A stretch of DNA of 8,428 nucleotides from Bacteroidaceae bacterium (lineage in GTDB: Bacteria > Bacteroidota > Bacteroidia > Bacteroidales > Bacteroidaceae): positions 1 through 8,428 of the forward strand of contig CAAGHW010000123.1 in NCBI GenBank assembly GCA_900769765.1. The letters run 5' to 3'. The position numbers and the translations under genes are program-made. Below, in pieces: positions 1-7,017 of the stretch. The number at the start of each line of letters is the position of its first letter. Position 1 is the first letter of the stretch. The notes beneath the pieces are model-generated. The model did no database searches. It saw only the letters and a list, made by a program, of their open reading frames with translations, and was not told the DNA's origin.

Positions 1-32
1 CACTCTTTCCCTACACGACGCTCTTCCGATCT
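1..32 (+). other. Illumina TruSeq adapter remnant (artefact)
   Basis: These 32 bases match the Illumina TruSeq/universal read-1 adapter from its second base to its terminal GCTCTTCCGATCT. The lon reading frame resumes right after it. The reverse complement encodes peptide strings well known as adapter contaminants in protein databases: RSEERRVGKE, DRKSVV followed by a stop, and IGRASCRERV in the three frames. This is untrimmed library sequence, not biology. It marks the true contig end and means the 5' truncation of lon is technical. Confidence 0.97.
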
Positions 33-385
33 TTCCCGAAGGCGCAATACCTAAAGATGGCCCATCGGCAGGCATAACAATGGCGACAGCACTCGCATCG
101 GCACTTACACAGCGTAAGGTCAAAGAGCACATCGCCATGACAGGTGAAATCACCCTTCGCGGAAAAGTGTTGCCCGTAGGCGGCATCAAGGAGAAGATTC
201 TTGCCGCAAAACGCGCAGGCATAAACGAGATTATAATCTGTCACGAGAACAGACGCAACATAGAGGCTATCCCCGAGATGTATATCAAAGGACTGACATT
301 CCACTATGTGAAGGATGTCAAGGATGTAATCGACATTGCATTGCTTAAAGAAAAAGTAAAGAACCCAATCAATTTAACAGCATAA
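33..385 (+). CDS. lon: Lon ATP-dependent protease, C-terminal fragment
   Basis: This is the C-terminal end (about 116 residues) of the peptidase domain of the cytoplasmic AAA+ protease Lon, which degrades misfolded and regulatory proteins. The frame reads PEGAIPKDGPSAGIT directly after the adapter. The serine of PKDGPSAG (codon 65-67) aligns with the E. coli catalytic Ser679. The second lysine of GGIKEK (codon 194-196) lies exactly 43 residues later, as Ser679 and Lys722 do in E. coli. AMTGEITLRGKVLPVGGIKEKILAA is interrupted by no stop, and the frame ends normally with LTA-TAA. The N-terminal substrate-binding and ATPase domains are missing only because the contig begins here. The first codon (32-34) shares a base with the adapter, so its residue is uncertain. 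The ATG at position 80 is internal, not the start. tgt begins 3 nt after the stop, so the two genes are very likely co-transcribed. Confidence 0.96.
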
Positions 386-388
386 ACT

Positions 389-1519
389 GTGGAATTCAAA
401 TTATTACATACCGACAGCGGAAGCAAAGCACGTGCCGGCGTGCTCACAACCGACCATGGTGAGATACAGACCCCCATATTCATGCCCGTGGGAACCGTCG
501 GCTCGGTAAAAGGAGTACAGATACCGCACTTGAAGGATGATATAAAAGCACAGATAATACTTGGCAACACCTACCATCTGTACCTTCGCCCCGGACTTGA
601 TGTCCTTGAAGGCGCAGGCGGATTGCATAAGTTCAACATGTGGGACAAGCCCATACTCACCGACAGCGGAGGTTTTCAGGTATTCTCGTTGAAGGACATC
701 AGAAAGATGAACGAAGACGGCGTGGAGTTCCGTTCCCACATCGACGGCTCAAAGCATTTCTTCTCCCCCGAGAGAGTAATGGACATCGAACGCAGCATCG
801 GTGCGGACATCATCATGGCATTCGACGAATGTACTCCAGGCACAGCAGATTACGACTATGCCAAGAAATCGATGGAGCGCACACACCGTTGGCTCGACAG
901 ATGCATAAACCGTCTGGCCGAGACAGAGCCCAAGTATGGTTATGAGCAACAGCTCTTCCCTATCGTACAAGGTTGTGTATATCCTGAATTACGTCGTCGT
1001 TCGGCTGAATACATAGCATCGAAAGGTGCTGCCGGAAATGCCATAGGTGGACTTGCCGTAGGCGAGCCTGCCGAAAAGATGTACGAGATGATTGAGGTAG
1101 TGAACGAGATTCTACCCACCGACAAGCCACGTTACCTAATGGGTGTAGGAACACCGGCAAACATTCTCGAAGCCATAGAACGCGGAGTCGACATGTTCGA
1201 CTGTGTGATGCCTACACGCAACGGACGTAACGCCATGCTCTTCACCAAACACGGTATAATGAACATGCGTAACGAGAAGTGGAAATACGACTACTCCCCC
1301 ATCGAAGAAGATGGAGCTTCGTTCGTAGATACACTATACAGCAAGGCTTATCTGCGCCACCTGTTCGTGGCGCAGGAGTTGCTCGCGTTGGAGATAGCAT
1401 CAATACACAACCTGGCATTCTATGTCTGGCTTACCCAGGAGGCCCGCAAGCATATTCTCATGGATGACTACGCAAGCTGGAAACGCAATATGCTGCAGGA
1501 GGTCACACGCAGGCTGTAA
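389..1519 (+). CDS. tgt: Queuine/preQ1 tRNA-ribosyltransferase (TGT)
   Basis: The product is tRNA-guanine transglycosylase, a cytoplasmic TIM-barrel enzyme. In bacteria it exchanges guanine-34 of GUN-anticodon tRNAs (Asp, Asn, His, Tyr) for preQ1, a step of queuosine synthesis. At 376 residues it has the usual family length. Visible motifs are TDSGGFQVF with D92 (general-base position), FDEC with D146, GGLAVGE near 220-226 (substrate pocket), and DMFDCVMPTRNGRNA with D271, the expected nucleophile. The start is GTG at 389: it gives the normal family N-terminus, MEFKLLHTD, and sits 3 nt after the lon stop. Oddity: the usual zinc site is CxCxxC plus a histidine 26 residues after the last cysteine. 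The histidine is kept (H340, SIHNL), but the three cysteine positions read G309, S311 and D314. The rest of the C-terminal region aligns without gaps (YSKAYLRHLF), so this is substitution, not truncation. Related Bacteroidota proteins may share it. Confidence 0.96.
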   Translation: MEFKLLHTDSGSKARAGVLTTDHGEIQTPIFMPVGTVGSVKGVQIPHLKDDIKAQIILGNTYHLYLRPGLDVLEGAGGLHKFNMWDKPILTDSGGFQVFSLKDIRKMNEDGVEFRSHIDGSKHFFSPERVMDIERSIGADIIMAFDECTPGTADYDYAKKSMERTHRWLDRCINRLAETEPKYGYEQQLFPIVQGCVYPELRRRSAEYIASKGAAGNAIGGLAVGEPAEKMYEMIEVVNEILPTDKPRYLMGVGTPANILEAIERGVDMFDCVMPTRNGRNAMLFTKHGIMNMRNEKWKYDYSPIEEDGASFVDTLYSKAYLRHLFVAQELLALEIASIHNLAFYVWLTQEARKHILMDDYASWKRNMLQEVTRRL

Positions 1520-1569
1520 ACATAAACACAAACAGATAAATCCACAACAAAACACGAACGACGGTTGCT

Positions 1570-2673
1570 ATGAAGTGGCTTGAATATTTTAAGTTAAAAC
1601 GTATTGACTGGTACATCATAAAGAAATTTCTGGGAACATACTTCTTTTCCCTTGCACTTATCATTGTCATAATCATTGTTTTTGACTACAATGAGAAAAT
1701 TGACAAGTTCGTGAATTCCAATGCGACCACCCACGAGATTATCTTTGATTATTTCGTAAATATTGCACCGTACTATGCCAATACATTCAGTGCCCTGTTT
1801 GTATTCATATCGGTAATATATTTCACGTCAAAGCTGGCAGAGAACTCAGAGGTAATCGCCATGTTGGCTGCAGGTATCAGTTTCAGGCGTCTTGTCAAGC
1901 CATACCTTATTTCTGCAGGTCTGATAGCAATTATGACTTATGCCCTTAGCGCATATATCATTCCGAACGGCAATGCCAAAAGACTTGCCTTCGAGCAACG
2001 GCACAGCAATGCCAAGAAGGTTGAGTCAGGCAGTAACGTACAGCTTAAAATCGATGACAACACCATTGCCTTCATCGAACGCTATGAAAGCCGCAACAAC
2101 ATGGGTTGGAGATTCATGCTCGATAAGTTCGAGGACAAGAAACTTGTCTCACATATGGAGGCTGCCACAATAACATACAACCCCGACAAGCCACATACAT
2201 GGACCGCACGCCGTTGGCTGATAAGAGAGCTGAAAGACGACAAGGAGGTGATAAGGGAGAGCCGTAAGGAACCGCTTGACACCATTCTGCCGTTTGAACC
2301 TGCTGACTTTCTTATATCAGAGGGCGAAGAGGAGACAATGACAAGCCCAGAGCTAAGCGTTTATATCAACAAGCAACAGGCGCGAGGAATAGCCAACATA
2401 CGACGCTTCGAAGTTGAATATCACAAACGCATAGCCATGTCGTTCGCAGCATTCATCATGACGGTCATCGGAGTATCCCTGTCATCGCGCAAGCGCAAAG
2501 GAGGCATGGGACTCTCTTTGGGTATAGGCTTGGGATTAAGTTTCTCATACATACTTTTCCAGACAATTTCATCGGCCTTTGCAGAGCACATGCCCGTAGC
2601 GTTGGCAGTCTGGATACCCAATATACTTTATGCAATATTAGCAATAGTCCTTTATCGAAAAGCACCAAGATAA
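1570..2673 (+). CDS. LptF/LptG-family (YjgP/YjgQ) permease
   Basis: This is an inner-membrane subunit of the LptB2FG-type ABC transporter that extracts lipopolysaccharide from the inner membrane and passes it to the periplasmic bridge. The 367 residues match the family layout. Three hydrophobic segments lie near residues 17-39, 60-86 and 108-132. A hydrophilic, beta-rich periplasmic region follows at about 135-260, then three more segments near 286-306, 313-335 and 343-362. SKLAENSEVIAMLAAGIS is the typical cytoplasmic coupling region, and SRKRKGGMGLSLGIGLGLSF before the fifth helix is characteristic of the family. LptF and LptG are paralogous and I cannot decide between them by eye, so no symbol is given. 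It starts 50 nt after tgt with no promoter match in the gap and ends 7 nt before the helicase gene, which fits one operon. The gene order lon-tgt-permease is, to my recollection, common in Bacteroidales. Confidence 0.92.
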   Translation: MKWLEYFKLKRIDWYIIKKFLGTYFFSLALIIVIIIVFDYNEKIDKFVNSNATTHEIIFDYFVNIAPYYANTFSALFVFISVIYFTSKLAENSEVIAMLAAGISFRRLVKPYLISAGLIAIMTYALSAYIIPNGNAKRLAFEQRHSNAKKVESGSNVQLKIDDNTIAFIERYESRNNMGWRFMLDKFEDKKLVSHMEAATITYNPDKPHTWTARRWLIRELKDDKEVIRESRKEPLDTILPFEPADFLISEGEEETMTSPELSVYINKQQARGIANIRRFEVEYHKRIAMSFAAFIMTVIGVSLSSRKRKGGMGLSLGIGLGLSFSYILFQTISSAFAEHMPVALAVWIPNILYAILAIVLYRKAPR

Positions 2674-2680
2674 ACAAAAA

Positions 2681-4072
2681 ATGTATTTTACCGATTTTGA
2701 CTTAGAAGATGAGATACTCGATGCGCTCGACGCCATGCGCTTCGAAGAGTGTACCCCCATACAGGAACAGACCATACAACCGTTGCTCGACGGTCGCGAC
2801 CTTATAGGTGTGGCGCAGACCGGAACAGGCAAGACGGCAGCATATCTTTTACCCGTCCTTAACAAGCTGTGCCAGGGCGGATACCCCGAAGATGCCATAA
2901 ACTGCGTGATTATGGCACCTACACGAGAGTTGGCACAACAGATCGACCGCCAACTGGAAGGATTCACATACTTCATGCCTGTATCGGGTGTAGCCGTATA
3001 TGGCGGTAATGACGGACAGCGTTACGAGCAGGAGCTTCGCGGAATGGCAAAAGGTGCAGATATAATCGTTGCCACCCCCGGCCGCCTTATCAGCCATATA
3101 AACCTGGGCAACATAGACCTCTCCAAAGTATCGTTCTTTATACTCGACGAGGCCGACCGCATGCTCGATATGGGATTCTACAACGACATCATGACCATAG
3201 CCAAGCAGTTGCCAAAGAACAGGCAGACAATGCTCTTTTCGGCAACAATGCCCGAAGAGATACGCCGCCTTGCAGCAAACATACTCACCGACCCGTTACA
3301 GATTACCCTTGCGCTTGCAAAGCCTGCCGACGGTATAACACAGCAGGCCTATATATGTCACGAAGGACAGAAACCAGGAATAATAAAAAGCATATTCAAG
3401 GACGAAAGCAGCGAGAGAGTAATACTTTTTGCATCGCGCAAGACAAAGGTCAAGGAGATTTCGCTCATGCTAAAGAAACAGGGTTTCAATGTCGGCGAGA
3501 TGCATAGCGACCTTAGCCAAAGCGAACGCGACGAGATAATGTTCCTTTACAAGAGCCACAAGATTGACATAATTGTGGCAACCGACATTCTGGCACGCGG
3601 AATAGACATCGACGACATACGCATTGTCATCAACTACGATGTACCACGCGACTGCGACGACTACATACACCGCATTGGCCGAACAGCCCGTGCAGGAACA
3701 ACAGGACGTGCAATAACCTTTGTATCGGAAGAGGACCAGCCGTTCTTCAAACAAATTGAGGAATTCATAGAACAGGATGTTCCAAAGATTGCCGTTCCCG
3801 AAGAACTTGGAGAAGCACCGGCATACGAGCCCAAGAAAAAGGATGAGAAGAAAAAAGGCAACGACAGGAACAGGAGCCGAAGAAACAGCAACGGCAAGCC
3901 GCACGCAAAAAAAGGCAAAGGCAAGCCGCATGACAAGCAGAAAGGAGAGAAGGCTCCAGTAACTGCACAGCAAGGAGAGAACAACGGCGAAAAGCCAAGA
4001 CCGAAACATAACCATCGCCGTCGCTACCACCGACCGAAGGGGCAGAACGGCGAGAACAAGAAAGCAGAATAA
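2681..4072 (+). CDS. DEAD-box ATP-dependent RNA helicase (RhlE-like)
   Basis: The product is a cytoplasmic RNA helicase that remodels RNA duplexes using ATP; family members act in ribosome assembly, mRNA decay or cold adaptation. All core motifs are present in order in the 463 residues: Q motif CTPIQEQ (24-30), Walker A AQTGTGKT (45-52), Ia PTRELAQQ (80-87), Ib TPGR (132-135), DEAD (156-159), SAT (197-199), IV ILFASR (248-253), V ATDILARGIDI (300-310) and VI HRIGRTAR (340-347). From about residue 385 to the end there is a low-complexity tail rich in Lys, Arg, Asn, Gly and Gln. It is likely disordered, and such tails tether RhlE-type helicases to RNA. The start ATG is 7 nt after the permease stop in an A-rich stretch with no Shine-Dalgarno sequence, as usual in Bacteroidota. 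The exact subfamily (RhlE, DeaD/CsdA or SrmB-like) is not resolved; RhlE is the best fit from the short C-terminus. Confidence 0.95.
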   Translation: MYFTDFDLEDEILDALDAMRFEECTPIQEQTIQPLLDGRDLIGVAQTGTGKTAAYLLPVLNKLCQGGYPEDAINCVIMAPTRELAQQIDRQLEGFTYFMPVSGVAVYGGNDGQRYEQELRGMAKGADIIVATPGRLISHINLGNIDLSKVSFFILDEADRMLDMGFYNDIMTIAKQLPKNRQTMLFSATMPEEIRRLAANILTDPLQITLALAKPADGITQQAYICHEGQKPGIIKSIFKDESSERVILFASRKTKVKEISLMLKKQGFNVGEMHSDLSQSERDEIMFLYKSHKIDIIVATDILARGIDIDDIRIVINYDVPRDCDDYIHRIGRTARAGTTGRAITFVSEEDQPFFKQIEEFIEQDVPKIAVPEELGEAPAYEPKKKDEKKKGNDRNRSRRNSNGKPHAKKGKGKPHDKQKGEKAPVTAQQGENNGEKPRPKHNHRRRYHRPKGQNGENKKAE

Positions 4073-4078
4073 CATACT

Positions 4079-4591
4079 ATGGCAATAATAAAAGAGCTAC
4101 GCGGATATACTCCAAAAATTGGAGAGAACTGTTTCATTGCCGAGACAGCTGCCGTCATCGGCGATGTCACAATGGGCGACAACTGCTCCATCTGGTACAG
4201 CACTGTGCTTCGTGGCGATGTAAACAGCATCACCATCGGCAACAATGTGAACATACAGGACGGAGCCGTGGTGCATACACTCTACCAACGCTCAAAGACC
4301 ACAATCGGCAACAATGTCTCCATTGGACATAATGCCACAATACATGGAGCGACCATTGAGGACAACTGCCTGATAGGCATGGGAGCTACGGTACTCGACA
4401 ATGCCGTAGTCGAGAGCGGAGCCATTGTTGCCGCCAATGCATTGGTGACATCGGGAATGCGCGTCGAAGGCGGCTTCATATACGCAGGCGTACCGGCAAA
4501 GAAGATAAAAGAGGTAAGCAAGGAACAGCAGCAGGATATTGTCGAGCGCATAGCGAACGATTATATAATGTATGCCGGGTGGTACAAATAA
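4079..4591 (+). CDS. Gamma-carbonic anhydrase-like hexapeptide-repeat protein
   Basis: This 170-residue protein is built of hexapeptide repeats ([LIV]GxxxxI-like steps such as IGDVTMGDNCSIW, IGNNVNIQDGAVV and IGNNVSIGHNATI), giving a left-handed beta-helix followed by a C-terminal alpha-helix from about residue 146. It matches the gamma-carbonic anhydrase / YrdA / PaaY family. The three metal-binding histidines of that family are visible: H66 in VVHT, and H84 and H89 in GHNATIHG. The active site would form between subunits of a trimer. RGDVNSI (45-51) is also a family signature. Many family members have no proven carbonic anhydrase activity, so the reaction (CO2 hydration or an unknown one) is inference. 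The gene starts 6 nt after the helicase stop and is the last of the packed run. A dispersed repeat follows 5 nt after its stop. Confidence 0.9.
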   Translation: MAIIKELRGYTPKIGENCFIAETAAVIGDVTMGDNCSIWYSTVLRGDVNSITIGNNVNIQDGAVVHTLYQRSKTTIGNNVSIGHNATIHGATIEDNCLIGMGATVLDNAVVESGAIVAANALVTSGMRVEGGFIYAGVPAKKIKEVSKEQQQDIVERIANDYIMYAGWYK

Positions 4592-4595
4592 ATGA

Positions 4596-4653
4596 TGTCA
4601 TCCTGAGCATCAGCGAAGGATCTATTAGATTTTTCACTACGTTCAAAATGACA
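4596..4653. repeat. Dispersed palindromic (REP/MITE-like) repeat
   Basis: This 58-bp unit is bounded by perfect inverted ends, TGTCAT at 4596-4601 and ATGACA at 4648-4653. Its centre, GAAGGATCT / ATT / AGATTTTTC (4615-4635), also pairs, with two G-U pairs as RNA, so the whole unit folds as an imperfect hairpin. On the minus strand it reads CHFERSEKSNRSFADAQDD. I recognise this string as a recurrent spurious peptide that arises from a repeat scattered between genes in many Bacteroidota and other genomes. It carries no gene. Possible roles are 3'-end mRNA stabilisation, a non-autonomous mobile element, or attenuation between the upstream operon and the peptidase gene. The repeat status rests on recognition, since only one copy lies in this window. 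Confidence 0.75.
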
Positions 4654-4663
4654 GATACTTTTT
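4632..4663 (+). promoter_or_regulatory. Possible weak promoter for dipeptidyl peptidase gene
   Basis: TTTC (4632-4635), 20 nt, then TACTTTTT (4656-4663) resembles the Bacteroidota primary sigma consensus TTTG-N20-TAnnTTTG with one mismatch in each box. The predicted transcript start would be near 4670, leaving a leader of about 30 nt. The -33 box would lie inside the dispersed repeat. The match is imperfect in an A/T-rich region and may be chance. Confidence 0.3.
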
Positions 4664-4699
4664 AAGGTGAATAAAGTAACAACAAAAAAATAAACCATT

Positions 4700-6901
4700 A
4701 TGAAGAAACTATTTTCATTATTTGCAGCAATACTAATTGCATCATCAGCCTTCGCCGGCAAGAATGTGACACTGCGCGATGTAATGTACGGAGGTTACTG
4801 GCCACAGACCTACGCGGCAATCAAACCCATGGCAGACGGTGAGCACTTCGCGCGTATGAGCGACGACCGCACCATGATTCTCAAAGGCTCGTTCAAGAAC
4901 GGAGAAATCGTCGACACCCTCTTCAACGCTGCTACGGCACGTGGATTCAACGAGAAGCGTATCGACGGCTACGTATTCTCACCCAACGAGAAGCTCATAC
5001 TTTTGCAGACAAAGACCGTAGGCATCTACCGTAACTCATACACAGCCGAGCACTACATCTTCGACCGCAAGAACAACAAGGTTGAGCCATTGTCACAGAA
5101 CGGAGCACAGCAGGTACCCAAGTTCTCTCCCGACGGCAGCATGATAGCCTTTGTACGCAACAACAACATCTACCTTGTCAAACTGCTCTTCGGCAACGCC
5201 GAGTCACAGGTCACCACAGACGGCGAATACGGCAAGATTATCAACGGTATCCCCGACTGGGTCAACGAGGAAGAGTTCATGACCAACTGTTCATACGACT
5301 TCAGTGCCGACAGCAAGGTCATTGCATACATCAAGTACGACGAGAGCAACGTGATGATGTACGATATGCCCATGTACACCACCGGCAGCGACAATGCCAA
5401 TTACGACAACTTCTGCAAGCCATACAGTTTCAAGTATCCTGTTGCAGGTGCAGACAACTCAAAGATTTCGGTACACTCTTTCGACATCAAGAGCAAGGTT
5501 ACACGCAAGCTCGACGTGAACATCCCCGAAGAGGGATATATCCCACGCATAAAGTTCACCAAGAACCCCGACATGCTTGCAGTAATCACCCTGAACCGCC
5601 ACCAGAGCGTGCTTGAGATTCAGGCAGTAAACCCATTGTCGGGTGTAAGCAGAACAATCATGCGCGAAGAGAGCGACACCTACCTCAACGAACACACATA
5701 CGCAGGCATCGAGTTCCTCGACAACCACTTTGTATTCCAGAGCGAGCGTAGCGGTTACAACCACCTTTACCTCTACACCCTCAACGGCGAGCTTGTACGC
5801 CCCATCACATCGGGCGAGTACGAGGTAAAGCACTTCTACGGTTGGGACAGCAAGAAGAACGAATACTACTACTCAAGCAACGAAGGCAGCCCATTGCGCG
5901 AACACATATACAAAGTAACCGCAAAGGGCAAAAAGACAAAGCTCACAGCCAATGACGGAACAAACAATGCAGTGTTCAGTGCCGGAATGAAGTATTTCAT
6001 CAACACACATTCAAGCATCAACACACCACACGTGGTTACCACAAACAACAATAGCGGCAAGGTCATCAAGACACTTATCGACAACAGCAGCCTCAAGGAG
6101 CGTCTTGCCGAGTTCGACATGCCAACAAAAGAGTTCTTCACATTCACCACAAGCGACGGTGTAGAACTTAACGGATGGATGATAAAGCCATACGACTTTG
6201 ATGCATCTAAGAAATACCCCGTTGTAATGTTCCAGTACAGCGGCCCTTACTCACAACAGGTAAACGACAGTTGGTATACAGGTAACTATGGCAATGCGAT
6301 GTTCGAGAGCTACATGGCTTGCGAGGGATTCATCATGGTATGCGTTGACGGACGCGGTACAGGCGGACGCGGTACAGAGTTCGGCAAATGCACCTATTTG
6401 AAAATAGGACAGTACGAACCGGGCGACCAGGTAGAGACAGCAAAATACCTCGGCACACTACCCTACGTTGACAAGAACAACATTGGTATATGGGGATGGA
6501 GCTTCGGCGGTTACAATACCATTATGTCCATGAGCCAGGACGACGCAGTGTTCAAGGCAGGTGTTGCCGTAGCAGCACCAACAGACTGGCGTTTCTATGA
6601 CACTATATACACCGAACGTTACATGCGTACACCAAAGGAGAACAAAGAGGGATATGACGAAGGCTCAGCCATTGTCAATGCCAACAAACTCAACGGCAAA
6701 CTGTTGCTCGTTCACGGCACAGCCGACGACAATGTACACCTGCGTAACATGATACGTTACATACACGCATTGACACAGGCAAACAAGAAGTTCGAGACAG
6801 CACTCTACCCCGACAGCAACCACAGCATCTACTATGGTGCCAACACACGCTATCACCTGTTCGAGCGCATCGCAGAATTCTTCAAGGAGAATCTGAAGTA
6901 A
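4700..6901 (+). CDS. dpp4: Dipeptidyl peptidase IV (S9B serine peptidase), exported
   Basis: This serine exopeptidase releases N-terminal X-Pro (and X-Ala) dipeptides from peptides. In Bacteroidota it works in the periplasm or envelope to finish digestion of proline-rich peptides. Its 733 residues are close to the usual length. Residues 1-19 form a signal peptide with probable cleavage after AFA, and the lack of a lipobox cysteine argues against a lipoprotein. The N-terminal half (about 40-470) is the beta-propeller. It includes DWVNEEEF with E190-E192, matching the Glu pair that holds the substrate N-terminus in human DPP4 (DWVYEEE). The alpha/beta-hydrolase half carries YSGP (oxyanion tyrosine Y513), GWSFGGY with nucleophile S601, HGTADDNVH with D676, and DSNHSI with H708, a complete catalytic triad in the order Ser-Asp-His. 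The Glu motif favours DPP IV over other S9 members. The strong terminator 16 nt downstream suggests a single-gene transcript. Its codons favour C-ending Asn, Asp, Phe and Tyr, as in well-expressed genes. Confidence 0.94.
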   Translation: MKKLFSLFAAILIASSAFAGKNVTLRDVMYGGYWPQTYAAIKPMADGEHFARMSDDRTMILKGSFKNGEIVDTLFNAATARGFNEKRIDGYVFSPNEKLILLQTKTVGIYRNSYTAEHYIFDRKNNKVEPLSQNGAQQVPKFSPDGSMIAFVRNNNIYLVKLLFGNAESQVTTDGEYGKIINGIPDWVNEEEFMTNCSYDFSADSKVIAYIKYDESNVMMYDMPMYTTGSDNANYDNFCKPYSFKYPVAGADNSKISVHSFDIKSKVTRKLDVNIPEEGYIPRIKFTKNPDMLAVITLNRHQSVLEIQAVNPLSGVSRTIMREESDTYLNEHTYAGIEFLDNHFVFQSERSGYNHLYLYTLNGELVRPITSGEYEVKHFYGWDSKKNEYYYSSNEGSPLREHIYKVTAKGKKTKLTANDGTNNAVFSAGMKYFINTHSSINTPHVVTTNNNSGKVIKTLIDNSSLKERLAEFDMPTKEFFTFTTSDGVELNGWMIKPYDFDASKKYPVVMFQYSGPYSQQVNDSWYTGNYGNAMFESYMACEGFIMVCVDGRGTGGRGTEFGKCTYLKIGQYEPGDQVETAKYLGTLPYVDKNNIGIWGWSFGGYNTIMSMSQDDAVFKAGVAVAAPTDWRFYDTIYTERYMRTPKENKEGYDEGSAIVNANKLNGKLLLVHGTADDNVHLRNMIRYIHALTQANKKFETALYPDSNHSIYYGANTRYHLFERIAEFFKENLK

Positions 6902-6916
6902 TAGATATATATATTC

Positions 6917-6957
6917 AAAATATTACGGTTGAAGAAATTCAACCGTAATATTTTTTT
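6917..6957 (+). terminator. Strong intrinsic terminator after dipeptidyl peptidase
   Basis: A perfect 17-bp stem is formed by 6917-6933 and 6938-6954, closed by a GAAA tetraloop (6934-6937). The T-run continues to 6957, so the 3' arm merges into the poly-U tail. The mirrored A-run on the left means it could also terminate minus-strand transcription. It separates the peptidase transcript from the next gene and argues against an upstream start for that gene at 6958. Confidence 0.93.
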
Positions 6958-6963
6958 ATGATA

Positions 6964-6995
6964 TTTCGTCAGATTATACAATATACGTATCTTCG
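6964..6995 (+). promoter_or_regulatory. Probable promoter for AlaX-like gene
   Basis: TTTC (6964-6967), 20 nt, then TATCTTCG (6988-6995) fits the Bacteroidota TTTG-N20-TAnnTTTG promoter with one mismatch per box. It lies just after the terminator and before the chosen ATG at 7018. The transcript start would be near 7002, leaving a short leader. An independent promoter is needed here because the terminator isolates this gene from upstream transcription. Confidence 0.45.
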
Positions 6996-7017
6996 CAACA
7001 GAAAAAGCATTAAGAAT

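Noticed and set aside
11..304. Minus-strand ORF of 97 codons over the lon fragment
   Set aside because: It lies opposite the well-supported lon frame, and its C-terminal DRKSVV comes from the adapter.
3470..4075. Long minus-strand ORF (201 codons) opposite the helicase 3' half
   Set aside because: It shadows the helicase gene. Its Cys- and Val-rich composition follows from the complementary strand, and it resembles no protein I know.
4561..4761. Minus-strand ORF of 66 codons containing FERSEKSNRSFADAQDD
   Set aside because: It is the spurious translation of the dispersed repeat plus parts of two real genes.
6344..6380. Near-tandem repeat of GACGCGGTACAG within the peptidase gene
   Set aside because: It encodes DGRGTGGRGTE, a conserved loop of bacterial DPP IV-type enzymes. 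The repetition follows from the repeated GRGT residues, not from a DNA element.
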